Positions 1 to 9,021 of a stretch of DNA of 64,000 bases are shown here, piece by piece; position 1 is the stretch's first letter; each line of letters opens with the position of its first letter. Made by a program: the position numbers and the translations under genes. The notes beneath the pieces are model-generated. The model made no database searches, was not told the DNA's origin, and was given only the letters and a program-made list of their open reading frames with translations. Origin of the DNA: Thalassococcus sp. S3 (GTDB taxonomy: Bacteria > Pseudomonadota > Alphaproteobacteria > Rhodobacterales > Rhodobacteraceae); NCBI RefSeq assembly GCF_004216475.1, contig NZ_CP022303.1:3658001-3722000 (forward strand), written 5' to 3'.

Positions 1-264
1 GGCGCCTGGGCGCTGGAGCATGACGCACCCGAAGCCACACGTGGTTTCCTGCTCAACCACCTGATCCATGAGCTTCTGCCGCCCAAGGGCGACGGCCTCC
101 GCTGGGCCAATTCAGACCCGATCACCGGTCAGGCCGCTTGGTTCGACCTCAAGGTAAAAATTGAAAAGGCCAAAGCCCCCGGCGAAGCGCAGCCCGCCTT
201 CGATCCAATCACCTCGCCGGTGGGCATCGGTCCGTCGAAACTGGAATGGAAGATCGGCAAATGA
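1..264 (+). CDS. soeA: Sulfite dehydrogenase molybdopterin subunit SoeA, C-terminal end (partial)
   Basis: Only the last 87 codons are present; the gene starts before the window. The readable end (GAWALEHDAPEATRGFLLN at the start, ITGQAAWFDLKV in the middle) resembles the C-terminal cap of DMSO-reductase-family molybdopterin oxidoreductases. SoeA carries the molybdenum centre that oxidises sulfite to sulfate on the cytoplasmic side of the membrane. The assignment leans on the following four-cluster ferredoxin subunit and DmsC-like anchor, which complete a SoeABC set. The stop codon overlaps the next ATG by ATGA. Another DMSO-reductase-family A subunit cannot be excluded from this fragment alone. 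Confidence 0.75.
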   Translation, partial: GAWALEHDAPEATRGFLLNHLIHELLPPKGDGLRWANSDPITGQAAWFDLKVKIEKAKAPGEAQPAFDPITSPVGIGPSKLEWKIGK

Positions 265-887
265 CGTTTGAAACCTATCTCGTTTACCTCGCCACCGTCC
301 TGATCTTCTTTGCCCATCCCCCGGGGCCCAGCCAGGTGCTCTTCATGGCAGGCTCCATGCAACATGGGCTCCGCCGGGCGCTGCCGATCCTGGCAGGGGA
401 TCTCACCGCCAATACCGGCCAGATCCTGATCGCGGGCTTTGGCCTCGCCGGTCTGGTCGCGATCTCCGCCAATGTCTTTACGGCCGTGAAATGGGCCGGC
501 ATCGTCTATCTCGTCTATGTCGGCCTCCGCATGATCCGCCAGGCCTCCCGCGCCAAGGACAAACCCGCAGCCCCCAAACGCGCAGCCCTTTTCCGCACCG
601 GGTTCGTCACATCGGCAGCCAATCCCTACGCGGTGATCTTCTTCGCCGCCCTCTTTCCGCAATTTATCGACCCCGCCGCACCCGTCGCCCCCCAGGTCGC
701 CATTCTCGGCATCACCTACCTCGTGATCGACGGCATCATCCTCGTCTTGATGGGCGCCACGGCCGCCCGCCTCTTCGCGCTCATGGGCGCGCGGATCGAA
801 CGCTGGGTCGGCGTCATCTCTGGCGCGGGCCTGATCCTCGCCGCCGCCCTTCTCGCCCTTCGCGGAGATCCGGAGCCCGCCAAATGA
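261..887 (+). CDS. LysE/RhtB-family amino-acid-type exporter
   Basis: A 208-residue inner-membrane protein with about six hydrophobic segments. The N-terminal pattern (HPPGPSQVLFMAGSMQHG, then GD near residue 47) is the LysE/RhtB signature near the first helices. These proteins export amino acids or other small metabolites. The start chosen is the ATG inside the ATGA overlap with soeA; a further in-frame codon lies 15 bp upstream. The stop overlaps the soeB start by another ATGA, so the gene is translationally embedded in the sulfite dehydrogenase operon. The substrate is unknown; export of a sulfonate-related or amino-acid product is only a guess from context. Confidence 0.85.
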   Translation: MTFETYLVYLATVLIFFAHPPGPSQVLFMAGSMQHGLRRALPILAGDLTANTGQILIAGFGLAGLVAISANVFTAVKWAGIVYLVYVGLRMIRQASRAKDKPAAPKRAALFRTGFVTSAANPYAVIFFAALFPQFIDPAAPVAPQVAILGITYLVIDGIILVLMGATAARLFALMGARIERWVGVISGAGLILAAALLALRGDPEPAK

Positions 888-1633
888 CCCAACTTCCTGC
901 CAGCACCGACAAGAAACTCGGCCTCGTCATCGACCTCGACACCTGCGTGGGCTGCCATGCCTGCGTGATCTCCTGCAAAGGCTGGAACACCGAAAACTAC
1001 GGCGCGCCGCTCTCCGATCAGGACCCTTATGGCGGCGACCCGACCGGCACCTTCCTCAACCGCGTGCACAGCTATGAGGTGCAGCCGGAACAAGGCCCCG
1101 CACAGCTTATCCATTTCCCCAAATCCTGCCTGCATTGCGAGGATGCGCCCTGCGTCACGGTCTGCCCGACCGGCGCAAGCTACAAGCGCGTCGAGGACGG
1201 CATCGTGCTGGTCAACGAAAGCGACTGCATCGGTTGTGGCCTCTGCGCCTGGGCCTGCCCCTACGGCGCGCGGGAGATGGACGGGGCCGAGAAGGTGATG
1301 AAGAAATGCACCCTCTGCGTCGACCGGATCTATAACGAGAACCTGTCCGAGGAAGATCGGGAGCCTGCCTGCGTGCGCACCTGCCCCGCCGGCGCGCGCC
1401 ATTTCGGCGATCTAGGCGACCCGGGCAGTGCCGTCAGCCAGCTTGTCGCCGAACGCGGCGGCATGGACCTGATGCCCGAACAAGGCACCAAACCCGTTAA
1501 CAAGTACCTGCCGCCGCGGCCCAAGGACACGCTCGACACCGATATCGACGTTCTGGCCCCGCTGCTGCAGCCCGTCGCCGAAGAGCCCAAGGGCTTTCTT
1601 GGCTGGCTCGACAAGGCTCTGGAGAAGATCTGA
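884..1633 (+). CDS. soeB: Sulfite dehydrogenase iron-sulfur subunit SoeB (4Fe-4S ferredoxin type)
   Basis: A 249-residue electron-transfer subunit of the DmsB/NrfC/PsrB type. It has four cysteine groups: CVGCHACVISC near residue 24, CLHCEDAPCVTVCP near residue 85, CIGCGLCAWACP near residue 115, and a later CTLC...CVRTCP pair, giving four [4Fe-4S] clusters. It should pass electrons from SoeA to the membrane anchor SoeC. The ATG overlaps the LysE stop by 4 bp and soeC starts directly after its TGA, so the subunits are co-translated. Length and cysteine spacing are normal for the family. Confidence 0.88.
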   Translation: MTQLPASTDKKLGLVIDLDTCVGCHACVISCKGWNTENYGAPLSDQDPYGGDPTGTFLNRVHSYEVQPEQGPAQLIHFPKSCLHCEDAPCVTVCPTGASYKRVEDGIVLVNESDCIGCGLCAWACPYGAREMDGAEKVMKKCTLCVDRIYNENLSEEDREPACVRTCPAGARHFGDLGDPGSAVSQLVAERGGMDLMPEQGTKPVNKYLPPRPKDTLDTDIDVLAPLLQPVAEEPKGFLGWLDKALEKI

Positions 1634-2512
1634 ATGCATCCCGCCACGTCTGTTATCCTGTTCACGACCCTGTCGGGGCTGGGCTTCGGCCTGCTTTTCT
1701 GGCTGGGCCTTGGTTACCCCTCCGTCACCGGCTGGACCGCTTTCGCCTTCTTTGCCATCGCCTATCTGCTTGCCGTCGGCGGGCTCATGGCCTCCACCTT
1801 CCACCTCGGCCACCCCGAACGCGCGCTGAAGGCTTTCACCCAATGGAAATCAAGCTGGCTGAGCCGGGAAGCCTGGACCTCCGTCATCGCGCTTTTGCTT
1901 ATGGCCGGCTACGGGGCGGGCCTTGTCTTCTTCGGCGAACGCTGGGCGCTCCTCGGCACGCTCGGCGCGATCATGAGCCTCGTGACAGTCTTCACCACCT
2001 CGATGATCTACACCCAACTCAAAACCGTGCCGCGCTGGAACATGCCCGCAACGCCGATACTGTTCCTGATCCTGTCTCTCGCCGGTGGTGCGCTTCTTTC
2101 GGGTGAGATCCGCTATGCGCTCCTTCTGCTGGTCGCGGCCACGGCCGCCCAGATCGCCTATTGGTATGTCGGTGACAAGGCGCTTGGACGGTCAGGGACC
2201 ACCCTTGCCACCGCCACAGGTCTCGGCTCTATCGGCACCGTCCGCGCCTTCGAGCCACCCCATACCGGCACCAATTACCTGCTTAAGGAAATGGTCCATG
2301 TCGTGGGCCGCAAGCACAGCCTCAAACTGCGCCTCATCGGTCTCACGCTGATGGCCGTGATCCCTCTGATCCTTCTGATCCTGCCGTTCAATCACACCTT
2401 CGCAGCCCTCGCTGTGATCAGCCACCTCGCCGGTGTTCTCTGCACCCGCTGGCTCTTCTTCGCCGAAGCCGAACATGTCGTCGGGCTCTACTACGGCAAA
2501 CGCACCGCTTAA
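1634..2512 (+). CDS. soeC: Sulfite dehydrogenase membrane anchor SoeC (DmsC-like)
   Basis: A 292-residue polytopic membrane protein with about eight hydrophobic segments, beginning MHPATSVILFTTLSGLGFG as DmsC-family anchors do. It anchors SoeAB to the inner membrane and hands electrons to the quinone pool. The conserved FHLGHPERA motif near residue 55 is typical of DmsC proteins next to molybdopterin oxidoreductases. Its ATG follows the soeB stop with no gap. It is the last gene of the operon; a dispersed repeat and a hairpin follow the stop. Confidence 0.87.
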   Translation: MHPATSVILFTTLSGLGFGLLFWLGLGYPSVTGWTAFAFFAIAYLLAVGGLMASTFHLGHPERALKAFTQWKSSWLSREAWTSVIALLLMAGYGAGLVFFGERWALLGTLGAIMSLVTVFTTSMIYTQLKTVPRWNMPATPILFLILSLAGGALLSGEIRYALLLLVAATAAQIAYWYVGDKALGRSGTTLATATGLGSIGTVRAFEPPHTGTNYLLKEMVHVVGRKHSLKLRLIGLTLMAVIPLILLILPFNHTFAALAVISHLAGVLCTRWLFFAEAEHVVGLYYGKRTA

Positions 2513-2517
2513 GGGTC

Positions 2518-2538
2518 TTCTTCTCGATCGAAATACGG
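2518..2538 (+). repeat. Dispersed intergenic element, copy 1
   Basis: Six bases after the soeC stop lies TTCTTCTCGATC, then one variable base (G), then AAATACGG. The same element, with C at the variable base, occurs at 42271-42291 (minus orientation) and 55089-55109 (plus orientation). A GCCGGAGGC-like tail follows this copy. It is probably a family of short 3'-flanking repeats; function unknown. Confidence 0.7.
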
Positions 2539-2552
2539 CCGCCGGAGGCGAC

Positions 2553-2573
2553 GCGAGGCCCTTGGGGCCTCGC
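2553..2573 (+). terminator. Perfect 9-bp hairpin after the soe operon
   Basis: GCGAGGCCC, loop TTG, GGGCCTCGC form a perfect stem between the convergent soeC and dapA genes. There is no clear T-tract on either side, so it may act as a processing or Rho-assisted stop rather than a classical intrinsic terminator. Confidence 0.5.
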
Positions 2574-2620
2574 AAAACATCACGTGGCGCGGCACGCGCC
2601 TCAATTTGACCAGAGGCCCG

Positions 2621-3493
2621 TCAGATCAGCCCGGCATGCGCCATCGCGGCATCGATCGCAGCTCTAGTGCTGTCTTCCAGCCCCGTGAGAGGTGAGCGCA
2701 CTTCTTCACCGCACAATCCCAGCCTGGACAGCGCGTATTTCGCCCCCACCAGCCCCGGCTCGATAAAGATGGCCTCGTGCAGCGGCATCAGCTTGTCCTG
2801 ATAGTCCAGCGCCTTGGCATAATCTCCCGCCAGCGTGGCAGCCTGAAACTCTGCGCAAAGCTTGGGCGCGACATTCGCGGTCACCGAGATACACCCCACC
2901 CCGCCATGGGCATTGAACCCAAGCGCCGAGGCATCTTCGCCCGACAATTGCACGAAATCTGCACCGCAGGCCGCGCGCTGTTGGCTCACGCGGGTGATAT
3001 CGCCGGTGGCATCCTTCACCCCGATGATGCGCGGCAGCTTTGCCAGTTCCGCCATCGTCTCCACCGACATGTCGATTACCGAACGTGGCGGGATGTTGTA
3101 AATGATGATCGGCAAATCGCAGCAATCATGCAGTGCGGTAAAATGTGCGATCAAACCGCGCTGCGTGGGCTTGTTGTAATAAGGCGTCACGACCAGCGCC
3201 GCATCCGCCCCGATCCTTTCGGCAAACTGCATGAAGCGGATCGCTTCCAGCGTGTTGTTCGACCCGGCACCGGCAATCACCGGCACCCGGCCCGCAGTCG
3301 CCTTGACCACCTCGGCCACGACGGTCTCGTGTTCCTCGTGGCTCAGCGTGGGGCTCTCCCCGGTCGTGCCCACCGGCACGATCCCGGTGGAGCCTTCTCC
3401 GATATGCCATTCCACCAGTTTCTTGAGCGTATCCAGATCCAGCTCGCCGTTCTGAAACGGCGTGACGAGGGCTGGCATAGAGCCTTTGAACAT
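2621..3493 (-). CDS. dapA: 4-hydroxy-tetrahydrodipicolinate synthase
   Basis: A 290-residue (beta/alpha)8-barrel aldolase that condenses pyruvate with aspartate semialdehyde in lysine and diaminopimelate synthesis. Visible signatures are GTTGE at residues 42-46 (pyruvate binding), YNIPPR with Tyr132, and GVKDATGD with the Schiff-base Lys160; E. coli DapA has Tyr133 and Lys161. The start is the ATG at 3493, preceded on its strand by AAAAGGAG at normal spacing. An open frame continues far upstream, antisense to the transglycosylase gene, but is not coding. The gene is divergent from the lytic transglycosylase. Confidence 0.95.
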   Translation of the reverse strand: MFKGSMPALVTPFQNGELDLDTLKKLVEWHIGEGSTGIVPVGTTGESPTLSHEEHETVVAEVVKATAGRVPVIAGAGSNNTLEAIRFMQFAERIGADAALVVTPYYNKPTQRGLIAHFTALHDCCDLPIIIYNIPPRSVIDMSVETMAELAKLPRIIGVKDATGDITRVSQQRAACGADFVQLSGEDASALGFNAHGGVGCISVTANVAPKLCAEFQAATLAGDYAKALDYQDKLMPLHEAIFIEPGLVGAKYALSRLGLCGEEVRSPLTGLEDSTRAAIDAAMAHAGLI

Positions 3494-3628
3494 GGGCACG
3501 CTCCTTTTGTCATCGCGGACAGGCTCACACCTGCCGGTTTTTTGCCTCACCCCCTGAATGTGATTTGCTTGGTCCGGGGCAGGCTTTATCCTTCGCCTGT
3601 ATCCCCGGTTCCTCAGGAATTGCAAGCC

Positions 3629-5581
3629 ATGTCGCGCATTCTGCTTCTTACCGTGTTCTGCTTTGCCTTTGCGCTGCCGCTTGCTGCAGATGGCCCCCGT
3701 TCGCTTGCCCGTGGCATGGACGCCATGCGCGATGGCGACTGGACGTCGGCCCTTCGTCTGGCCGCACGCGACGGGCAGGTGGCGCGCGACATCATCGAAT
3801 GGCACCGCCTGCGCGCGGGGCTTGGCCAATACGGAGAGATCACCGATTTCGTGTCGCGCCGCGGCGACTGGCCGGGCATGGAATGGCTGCTCAGCAAGAG
3901 CGAGCCCGCCATCGCCAGCCAATCCCATGCCCGGGTGCTGCGCTTTTTCGACCAGCATACACCGCAGACCGCCCGGGGTGTTCTGGCCTATGCGCGTGCT
4001 CTGCAGGATGCGGGCCGGGATGGAGAGGCGGAAGCCAATCTCGTCATGGCTTGGCGCTCCCTTCCCATGCCCTCCGAAGTGCAGGCCGCCTATCTCGCCG
4101 ACTACAGCCGCCTTCTGCGCCCCCATCACGAAGCACGGCTTAATCAGATGATCTGGCAACGCGATCTGGTCAGTGCCCGCCGGGCATTGCCGCTGGTCGA
4201 TGACGGTCATCGCGCACTGGCAGAAGCCCGGCTGGGTCTCCATGATCAGGTGGCCGGGGTCGATGCGCTGATCGAAGCCGTGCCGGAACGGCTGCGCGAC
4301 CATCCCGGCCTCGCCTATGAGCGCTTTAACTGGCGCGCCCGCAAAGGCCGGGACGACGCCGCGCGCGAATTGATGCTGGCGACCAGCACCAGCGCCGAGG
4401 CCCTGGGCGATCCTGACACATGGGGCAGCCGACGCCGGACCATGGCCCGCGCCGATCTGCGCGCAGGAGAACCCGAGCGGGCCTATCGCATCGCCTCTGA
4501 GAATTTCATGGTCGAAGGATCCACCTATGCCGATCTGGAATGGCTCTCCGGCTTCATTGCGCTGCGCTATCTGAACGATCCCGAAAGAGCCTTGCGCCAT
4601 TTCCGTCGTTTCGACGCCGCCGTCGTCTCGCCCATTTCTCAGGGACGGGCGGGCTATTGGATCGGGCGCGCGCATGAGGCGCTGGGTCAGACCGAGGAAG
4701 CCATGGCCGCCTATGCGGAAGGCGCGCGTTACCAGACCTCCTATTACGGTTTACTGGCCGCCGAACGGGCAGAGCTTCCGTTCGATAACAGCCTTGCTGG
4801 CACCGCCGAAATCCCGTCCTGGCGGGGTGCGGCATTTACCGAAACCTCGGTGTTCGAGGCCGGTCTCCTTCTGCTCGCCGCTGGCGAGCTGGATCTGGGG
4901 GAGCGGTTTCTGACGCATCTGACCGAGAGCCTCGATGAGACCGAGGCCGCCCAGATCGGTGCCATGGCGATCGAAATGGACCGCCCCCATCTTGCCGTGA
5001 TGATCGGCAAGCGCGCAGCGCAGCGCGGCATCGTGATCCCCGCGCCCTATTACGCGGTCCACGCCGTGGCCAATCAGGACCTGCCCATGGCCACCGAGAT
5101 GACGCTCGCCATTGCCCGACGCGAAAGCGAATTCGACCCGAAAGTCGTCAGCGGTGTCGGCGCACGCGGTCTGATGCAGGTCATGCCCGGCACCGCACGG
5201 GACGTCGCGCGCGAGTTGGGCGTGAGCGACCACAGCACCGGTCGCCTGCTCAGCGACTGGCGCTACAATGCGCGGCTGGGCGCGCAGTACCTTGCGGGGC
5301 TGGCCGCGCGCTTTGACGGCAATGTCGTGATGATGTCGGCGGGCTACAATGCCGGACCCAGCCGCCCGATCCGCTGGATGTCACGGTTCGGAGACCCCCG
5401 TGAGGGCGATATCGATATCATCGACTGGGTCGAGCTGATCCCGTTCCGCGAAACCCGAAACTATGTGATGCGGGTCACCGAAAGCCTGCCCATCTACCGC
5501 GCGCGGCTGGGGCAGGACCCGCTGCCCGTCCCCTTCACCGAGGAATTGATTGGCTCAACCCTGCGCCCGTTCGCGCAGTAG
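3629..5581 (+). CDS. Soluble lytic murein transglycosylase (Slt70-like)
   Basis: A 650-residue periplasmic enzyme that cleaves peptidoglycan to 1,6-anhydro-muropeptides. It has an N-terminal signal peptide ([20 protein letters not shown]), a long alpha-superhelical region with TPR-like repeats, and a C-terminal SLT domain. The SLT domain shows [13 protein letters not shown] with the catalytic Glu, then [13 protein letters not shown], and SAGYNAGP near the end. The start was placed at the ATG opening the signal peptide, although the frame is open much further upstream. The 3' end overlaps the convergent DMT permease gene by 27 bp. Confidence 0.92.
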   Translation: MSRILLLTVFCFAFALPLAADGPRSLARGMDAMRDGDWTSALRLAARDGQVARDIIEWHRLRAGLGQYGEITDFVSRRGDWPGMEWLLSKSEPAIASQSHARVLRFFDQHTPQTARGVLAYARALQDAGRDGEAEANLVMAWRSLPMPSEVQAAYLADYSRLLRPHHEARLNQMIWQRDLVSARRALPLVDDGHRALAEARLGLHDQVAGVDALIEAVPERLRDHPGLAYERFNWRARKGRDDAARELMLATSTSAEALGDPDTWGSRRRTMARADLRAGEPERAYRIASENFMVEGSTYADLEWLSGFIALRYLNDPERALRHFRRFDAAVVSPISQGRAGYWIGRAHEALGQTEEAMAAYAEGARYQTSYYGLLAAERAELPFDNSLAGTAEIPSWRGAAFTETSVFEAGLLLLAAGELDLGERFLTHLTESLDETEAAQIGAMAIEMDRPHLAVMIGKRAAQRGIVIPAPYYAVHAVANQDLPMATEMTLAIARRESEFDPKVVSGVGARGLMQVMPGTARDVARELGVSDHSTGRLLSDWRYNARLGAQYLAGLAARFDGNVVMMSAGYNAGPSRPIRWMSRFGDPREGDIDIIDWVELIPFRETRNYVMRVTESLPIYRARLGQDPLPVPFTEELIGSTLRPFAQ

Positions 5582-6424
5582 GGTGAAGATACCGGCGGCC
5601 ACGATGATGACCGCCCCCAACGCCACGTTCAGCTCCAGCGTCTCGCCGAAAATCGTGATGCCAAGCGTGGCGGCAAAGACAAGCTGGAAATAGGCAAAGG
5701 GCTGGACCGCGCTGGCCTCGGCCACCTCGTAGCACCGGATCAAAAGCCAGTGCCCTAGGGCACCGGTCACACAGAGCGCTGCCATCCAGCGCCAGTCCGG
5801 GCCGCTCATCGGCTCCCAGAACCAGATGCCGATTGCGGTCATCAGCACCGCGCCAACGGTTCCCGTCCAGAAAAAGCTGGTCGTCGCCGTATCGCGCCGC
5901 GCGGCATAACGGGTGAGCAGGCCGTAGATGGCAAAAAGCGTGGCAGCCGCGAACGGGATCAATGCGGCGGGGTCAAAGACGCCCATGCCCGGCTGCAGAA
6001 TGATCAGCACACCCAGAAATCCAACCCCAATGGCTGCCCAACGCCGCCAGCCGACCCGTTCACCGAGGATCGGCCCCGACAGGGCGGCGACGAGCAGGGG
6101 ATAGCAGGTAAAGACCGCGTGGCTTTCCACCAGGCCCAACACGGTAAAGGCCAGAACCATCACGCAAATCTCGATGGCGAGCATCGCGCCTCTCAGTGCC
6201 TGCAGCCAGGGTTGTTCCGTGCGCGCCGCCGCACGCACGCCGCCCGGTCGACGCAGGGCGATGGCGATCACGAAGGCCGCGAAGAACCAGTATCGGATCA
6301 TCACCACCATCAGAACATTGTATTCCGAGGCTAGGTGGCGCGAGATACCGTCCTGCACGGCAAAGACCACCGTCGTCGCAATCATCAGCGCGATGCCGAG
6401 CGGGACATTGTTGCTTTGCGTCAT
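5555..6424 (-). CDS. EamA/DMT-superfamily permease
   Basis: A 289-residue inner-membrane protein with about ten hydrophobic segments in two EamA repeats. The first begins GIALMIATTVVFAVQDG; the second contains PFAYFQLVFAATLG. Drug/metabolite transporters of this type usually export small metabolites; the substrate cannot be read from sequence. It is translated with mnmD, whose TGA overlaps this ATG by ATGA. Its 3' end overlaps the convergent lytic transglycosylase gene. Confidence 0.87.
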   Translation of the reverse strand: MTQSNNVPLGIALMIATTVVFAVQDGISRHLASEYNVLMVVMIRYWFFAAFVIAIALRRPGGVRAAARTEQPWLQALRGAMLAIEICVMVLAFTVLGLVESHAVFTCYPLLVAALSGPILGERVGWRRWAAIGVGFLGVLIILQPGMGVFDPAALIPFAAATLFAIYGLLTRYAARRDTATTSFFWTGTVGAVLMTAIGIWFWEPMSGPDWRWMAALCVTGALGHWLLIRCYEVAEASAVQPFAYFQLVFAATLGITIFGETLELNVALGAVIIVAAGIFTLLRERAQG

Positions 6425-7095
6425 TCCAGAACCGCGCGGGTCATATGCCGCTTGCGGCCATATCCCGGCACGCGCGAGACCGCAAAACCAGCCTCTTCAA
6501 GCCCTCTGCGCACGAAGCCGGCTGCCGTGTAGGTCGCGGCTGTCCCGCCGGGTGCGGTGTGCCGGGCGACCCCTTCCATCAGGTCCGCGCCCCAAAGCTC
6601 GGGGTTCTTCGCCGGGGAAAAACCATCGAGAAACCAGGCATCCGCCCGCCCCCTCCAAGCCCTCAACGTCTCGCGTGCGTCTCCTTCGATCACGTTCAGC
6701 TCAATGCCGCCGCCAAGGTCAATGCGGCGCTCGCCTGCGCGCCAGTTCTCCAGCAAGCGCTCGGATGGTGCGGCAAGCTCGGGGAATGCGCTCAACGCGT
6801 CTGCCATGTCTTCGGCGTGCATGGGAAAAGCCTCGAAACTGGTGAACCGCAAACGACCGGGCGCACCTGCATCGGCCCATGCCTGCGCGACCGTCAGGGC
6901 ATTCAAACCGGTGCCAAAGCCCAATTCTGCGATTTGAAAACCGTCCCGGAACCGCGCAGGCAGATCGTTACCCGCCAAAAAGACATGCCGTGTCTCGGCC
7001 AAACCGTTTTCGAGACTGAAATAAGGGTCGTCGAACCGGGTCGACACGGGCACCTGCCCGTCGCGCCACGTGATGTCTGCCCGCTGGTCCTGCAT
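6421..7095 (-). CDS. mnmD: tRNA 5-methylaminomethyl-2-thiouridine methyltransferase MnmD
   Basis: A 224-residue SAM-dependent methyltransferase of the MnmC N-terminal domain type. It catalyses the last methylation forming mnm5s2U at tRNA wobble position 34. Signatures are the SAM loop ELGFGTGLN near residue 57, FTSFEAFP, and WFLDGFSPAKNPELW near residue 134, which is highly characteristic of MnmC/MnmD. In E. coli this domain is fused to the FAD oxidoreductase; here it is a separate gene, with an FAD oxidoreductase gene divergently next to it. Its stop overlaps the DMT permease start. Confidence 0.9.
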   Translation of the reverse strand: MQDQRADITWRDGQVPVSTRFDDPYFSLENGLAETRHVFLAGNDLPARFRDGFQIAELGFGTGLNALTVAQAWADAGAPGRLRFTSFEAFPMHAEDMADALSAFPELAAPSERLLENWRAGERRIDLGGGIELNVIEGDARETLRAWRGRADAWFLDGFSPAKNPELWGADLMEGVARHTAPGGTAATYTAAGFVRRGLEEAGFAVSRVPGYGRKRHMTRAVLE

Positions 7096-7147
7096 GGAAA
7101 TGTCCCGTAATACGGCGCGACACTGGAGTATGGCTCAAGGATTGGCA

Positions 7148-8179
7148 ATGGCCGATGTGACCATCCGCGGGGCCGGGATTTTCGGCCTCTCTATCGCGTG
7201 GATCTGCGCCCGGCGCGGTGCCCGGGTGCATGTGGTGGACCCCTACGGCCCGGGCGCAGGCGCCAGCGGGGGGATCGTGGGCGCATTGGCCCCGCATGTG
7301 CCTGAAAACTGGAACGCCAAGAAGGCATTTCAGTTCGACAGCCTGATCCTGGCCGAAATCTTCTGGCGCGATGTCGAGGGCGCAGGCAATCAGCCTTCGG
7401 GCTATGCCCGCAGCGGTCGCCTTCAGCCGGTGGCAGACGATCATGCTCTCGCCCTGGCGCGCAGCCGGGCGGAGGGCGCTTCGAAGCTCTGGCAAGGCAA
7501 GGCGCGGTGGGAGGTCATCGCGGCAGAGGGTCTCGATTGGGCGCCGCTGACACCTACGGGATATCTGATCCACGACACGCTCAGCGCGCGGATGCATCCA
7601 CGTATGGCCTGTGCCGCCCTTGTCGCCGCTTTGAAGACTTTGGGCGTTCAGGTCGTTGCCGAGGCGCCGGATAGAGGCGCCGTCGTCTGGGCCAGTGGCG
7701 TGGCGGGATTGGAGGCGCTGAATGCGGCCTTTGAAAAACCGGTCGGCAACGGTGTGAAAGGGCAAGGCGCCGTCCTTGCGCTTGACCGTGCAGGGGCGCC
7801 ACAACTTTTTGCCGATGCGCTGCACATCATCCCGCATGTCAACGGCACCGTCGCCATCGGGTCCACCAGCGAGCGGGACTATGACGACCCGTCCTCCACC
7901 GACGCACAACTTGACGCCGTAATCGCCCGCGCCTGCGCCGCCGTACCGGCGCTTGGCGATGCGCCCATCATCGAACGCTGGGCCGGCCTGCGCCCCCGTG
8001 CCAGAAGCCGTGCGCCCATGCTGGGGGCCTGGCCCGGCAGGCCGGGTCATTTCATCGCCAATGGCGGGTTCAAGATCGGCTTTGGCATGGCCCCGAAAAT
8101 CGCCGAGGTGATGGCTGATCTGGTGCTGGATAGCAAAGACGCGATTCCGGACGACTTTCGCGTCGCGGCCTCACTCTGA
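7148..8179 (+). CDS. FAD-dependent oxidoreductase (DAO family), possible MnmC2-type partner of MnmD
   Basis: A 343-residue flavoprotein of the D-amino-acid-oxidase fold. The N-terminal Rossmann motif reads IRGAGIFGLSIAW, followed by GASGGIVGALAPHVPENW. The C-terminal FAD region has ERWAGLRPRARSRAPMLG and GFKIGFGMAPK. The start at 7148 follows AAGGA with 6-nt spacing; an in-frame ATG at 7130 has a worse site. It lies 52 bp from the divergent mnmD start. In MnmC the second domain oxidises cmnm5U to nm5U, so this may be the split partner. A glycine or other amino-acid oxidase is the alternative. Confidence 0.75.
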   Translation: MADVTIRGAGIFGLSIAWICARRGARVHVVDPYGPGAGASGGIVGALAPHVPENWNAKKAFQFDSLILAEIFWRDVEGAGNQPSGYARSGRLQPVADDHALALARSRAEGASKLWQGKARWEVIAAEGLDWAPLTPTGYLIHDTLSARMHPRMACAALVAALKTLGVQVVAEAPDRGAVVWASGVAGLEALNAAFEKPVGNGVKGQGAVLALDRAGAPQLFADALHIIPHVNGTVAIGSTSERDYDDPSSTDAQLDAVIARACAAVPALGDAPIIERWAGLRPRARSRAPMLGAWPGRPGHFIANGGFKIGFGMAPKIAEVMADLVLDSKDAIPDDFRVAASL

Positions 8180-8980
8180 CGGCACCGCTTTCGCCTGCAT
8201 GCATTGCCGCCCGTCAGGACCGCGCACCCAAAGATCCCCGCCCGTCCGACAGAGCTTGGCAGTTTCGGTATCTATAAGGGGCGCTGTCGCGCGGAACGCA
8301 AATGTCTTGAGCGGGCCCAACTCCTCCTCCGCCATCAGCATCAGAAGCTGCGCCAGAAGGGGGCCATGCACGACAAGCCCGCCATACCCCTCGACGTCAC
8401 GTGCATAGTCGAGATCGTAGTGAATGCGATGCCCATTTAAGGTCAGCGCCGAATACCGGAAGAGCAACGTGCTATCAAAGGCCACATCCCGCCTGCTCTC
8501 TTCATCCGCGGGGGCCACGGGCGGCTCCGGTCTCGGAGCGTTTGGCGCGGGATCTTCGCGATAGACGAGATCCTGCCATTCGGTCAGACAAAGCCTGCCG
8601 TCCTGGCGGATCTGATGTTCCAGCGTGACAAAGCCCAGCGGACCGCTGCGCCCCATTTTGCGTTCAGAGCTTTTGACGCTGGTCATCTTCTCTGCTGCCC
8701 GCCCTAAGGCCAGCGGGGCGTGGAACGAAAGCCGACCACCTGCCCACATCCGACGCAGCAGACCCATGTCCGGGATCAGGCCGCCAACTTTCGGGTGACC
8801 GTCGCGGCCCAGCTTTTCGGGCGGTTCGGGGGACCAGAAGAAGAGCTGATGAAAAAAGGGCGGCAGCACATCCCCCGGTGTGAGCCCGGCGGATCGCCCG
8901 AGGGTTGCCAGAAGAGCGTTGGCCCGGGCCGGATCCATGGCATCACTTTGACAGACGGCGGCGATCTCTGCACTGTTCAT
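8171..8980 (-). CDS. Hot-dog FAS1-like/MaoC-type acyl-CoA dehydratase
   Basis: A 269-residue double hot-dog protein resembling mesaconyl/itaconyl-C4-CoA hydratases and HTD2-type enzymes. Visible features are PPFFHQLFFWSP near residue 42, GLIPDMGLLRRMWAGGR near residue 67, and the hydratase-2-like core RIHYDLDYARDVEGYGGLVVHGPL in the C-terminal half. It likely adds water to, or removes it from, a CoA thioester. The start was set at MNSAEI rather than an upstream codon overlapping the divergent VOC gene. The 3' ends of this gene and the FAD oxidoreductase overlap by 9 bp. The substrate is unknown. Confidence 0.75.
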   Translation of the reverse strand: MNSAEIAAVCQSDAMDPARANALLATLGRSAGLTPGDVLPPFFHQLFFWSPEPPEKLGRDGHPKVGGLIPDMGLLRRMWAGGRLSFHAPLALGRAAEKMTSVKSSERKMGRSGPLGFVTLEHQIRQDGRLCLTEWQDLVYREDPAPNAPRPEPPVAPADEESRRDVAFDSTLLFRYSALTLNGHRIHYDLDYARDVEGYGGLVVHGPLLAQLLMLMAEEELGPLKTFAFRATAPLIDTETAKLCRTGGDLWVRGPDGRQCMQAKAVPSE

Positions 8981-9021
8981 GCACGCCAGACTAAGAGGGC
9001 GCGGACAAAGGAACAATCCCG

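Noticed and set aside
3494..4675. Long minus-strand frame continuing upstream of dapA, antisense to the lytic transglycosylase
   Set aside because: It has no family pattern before the dapA start and mirrors the codon structure of the transglycosylase gene; dapA has its own ribosome-binding site at 3493.
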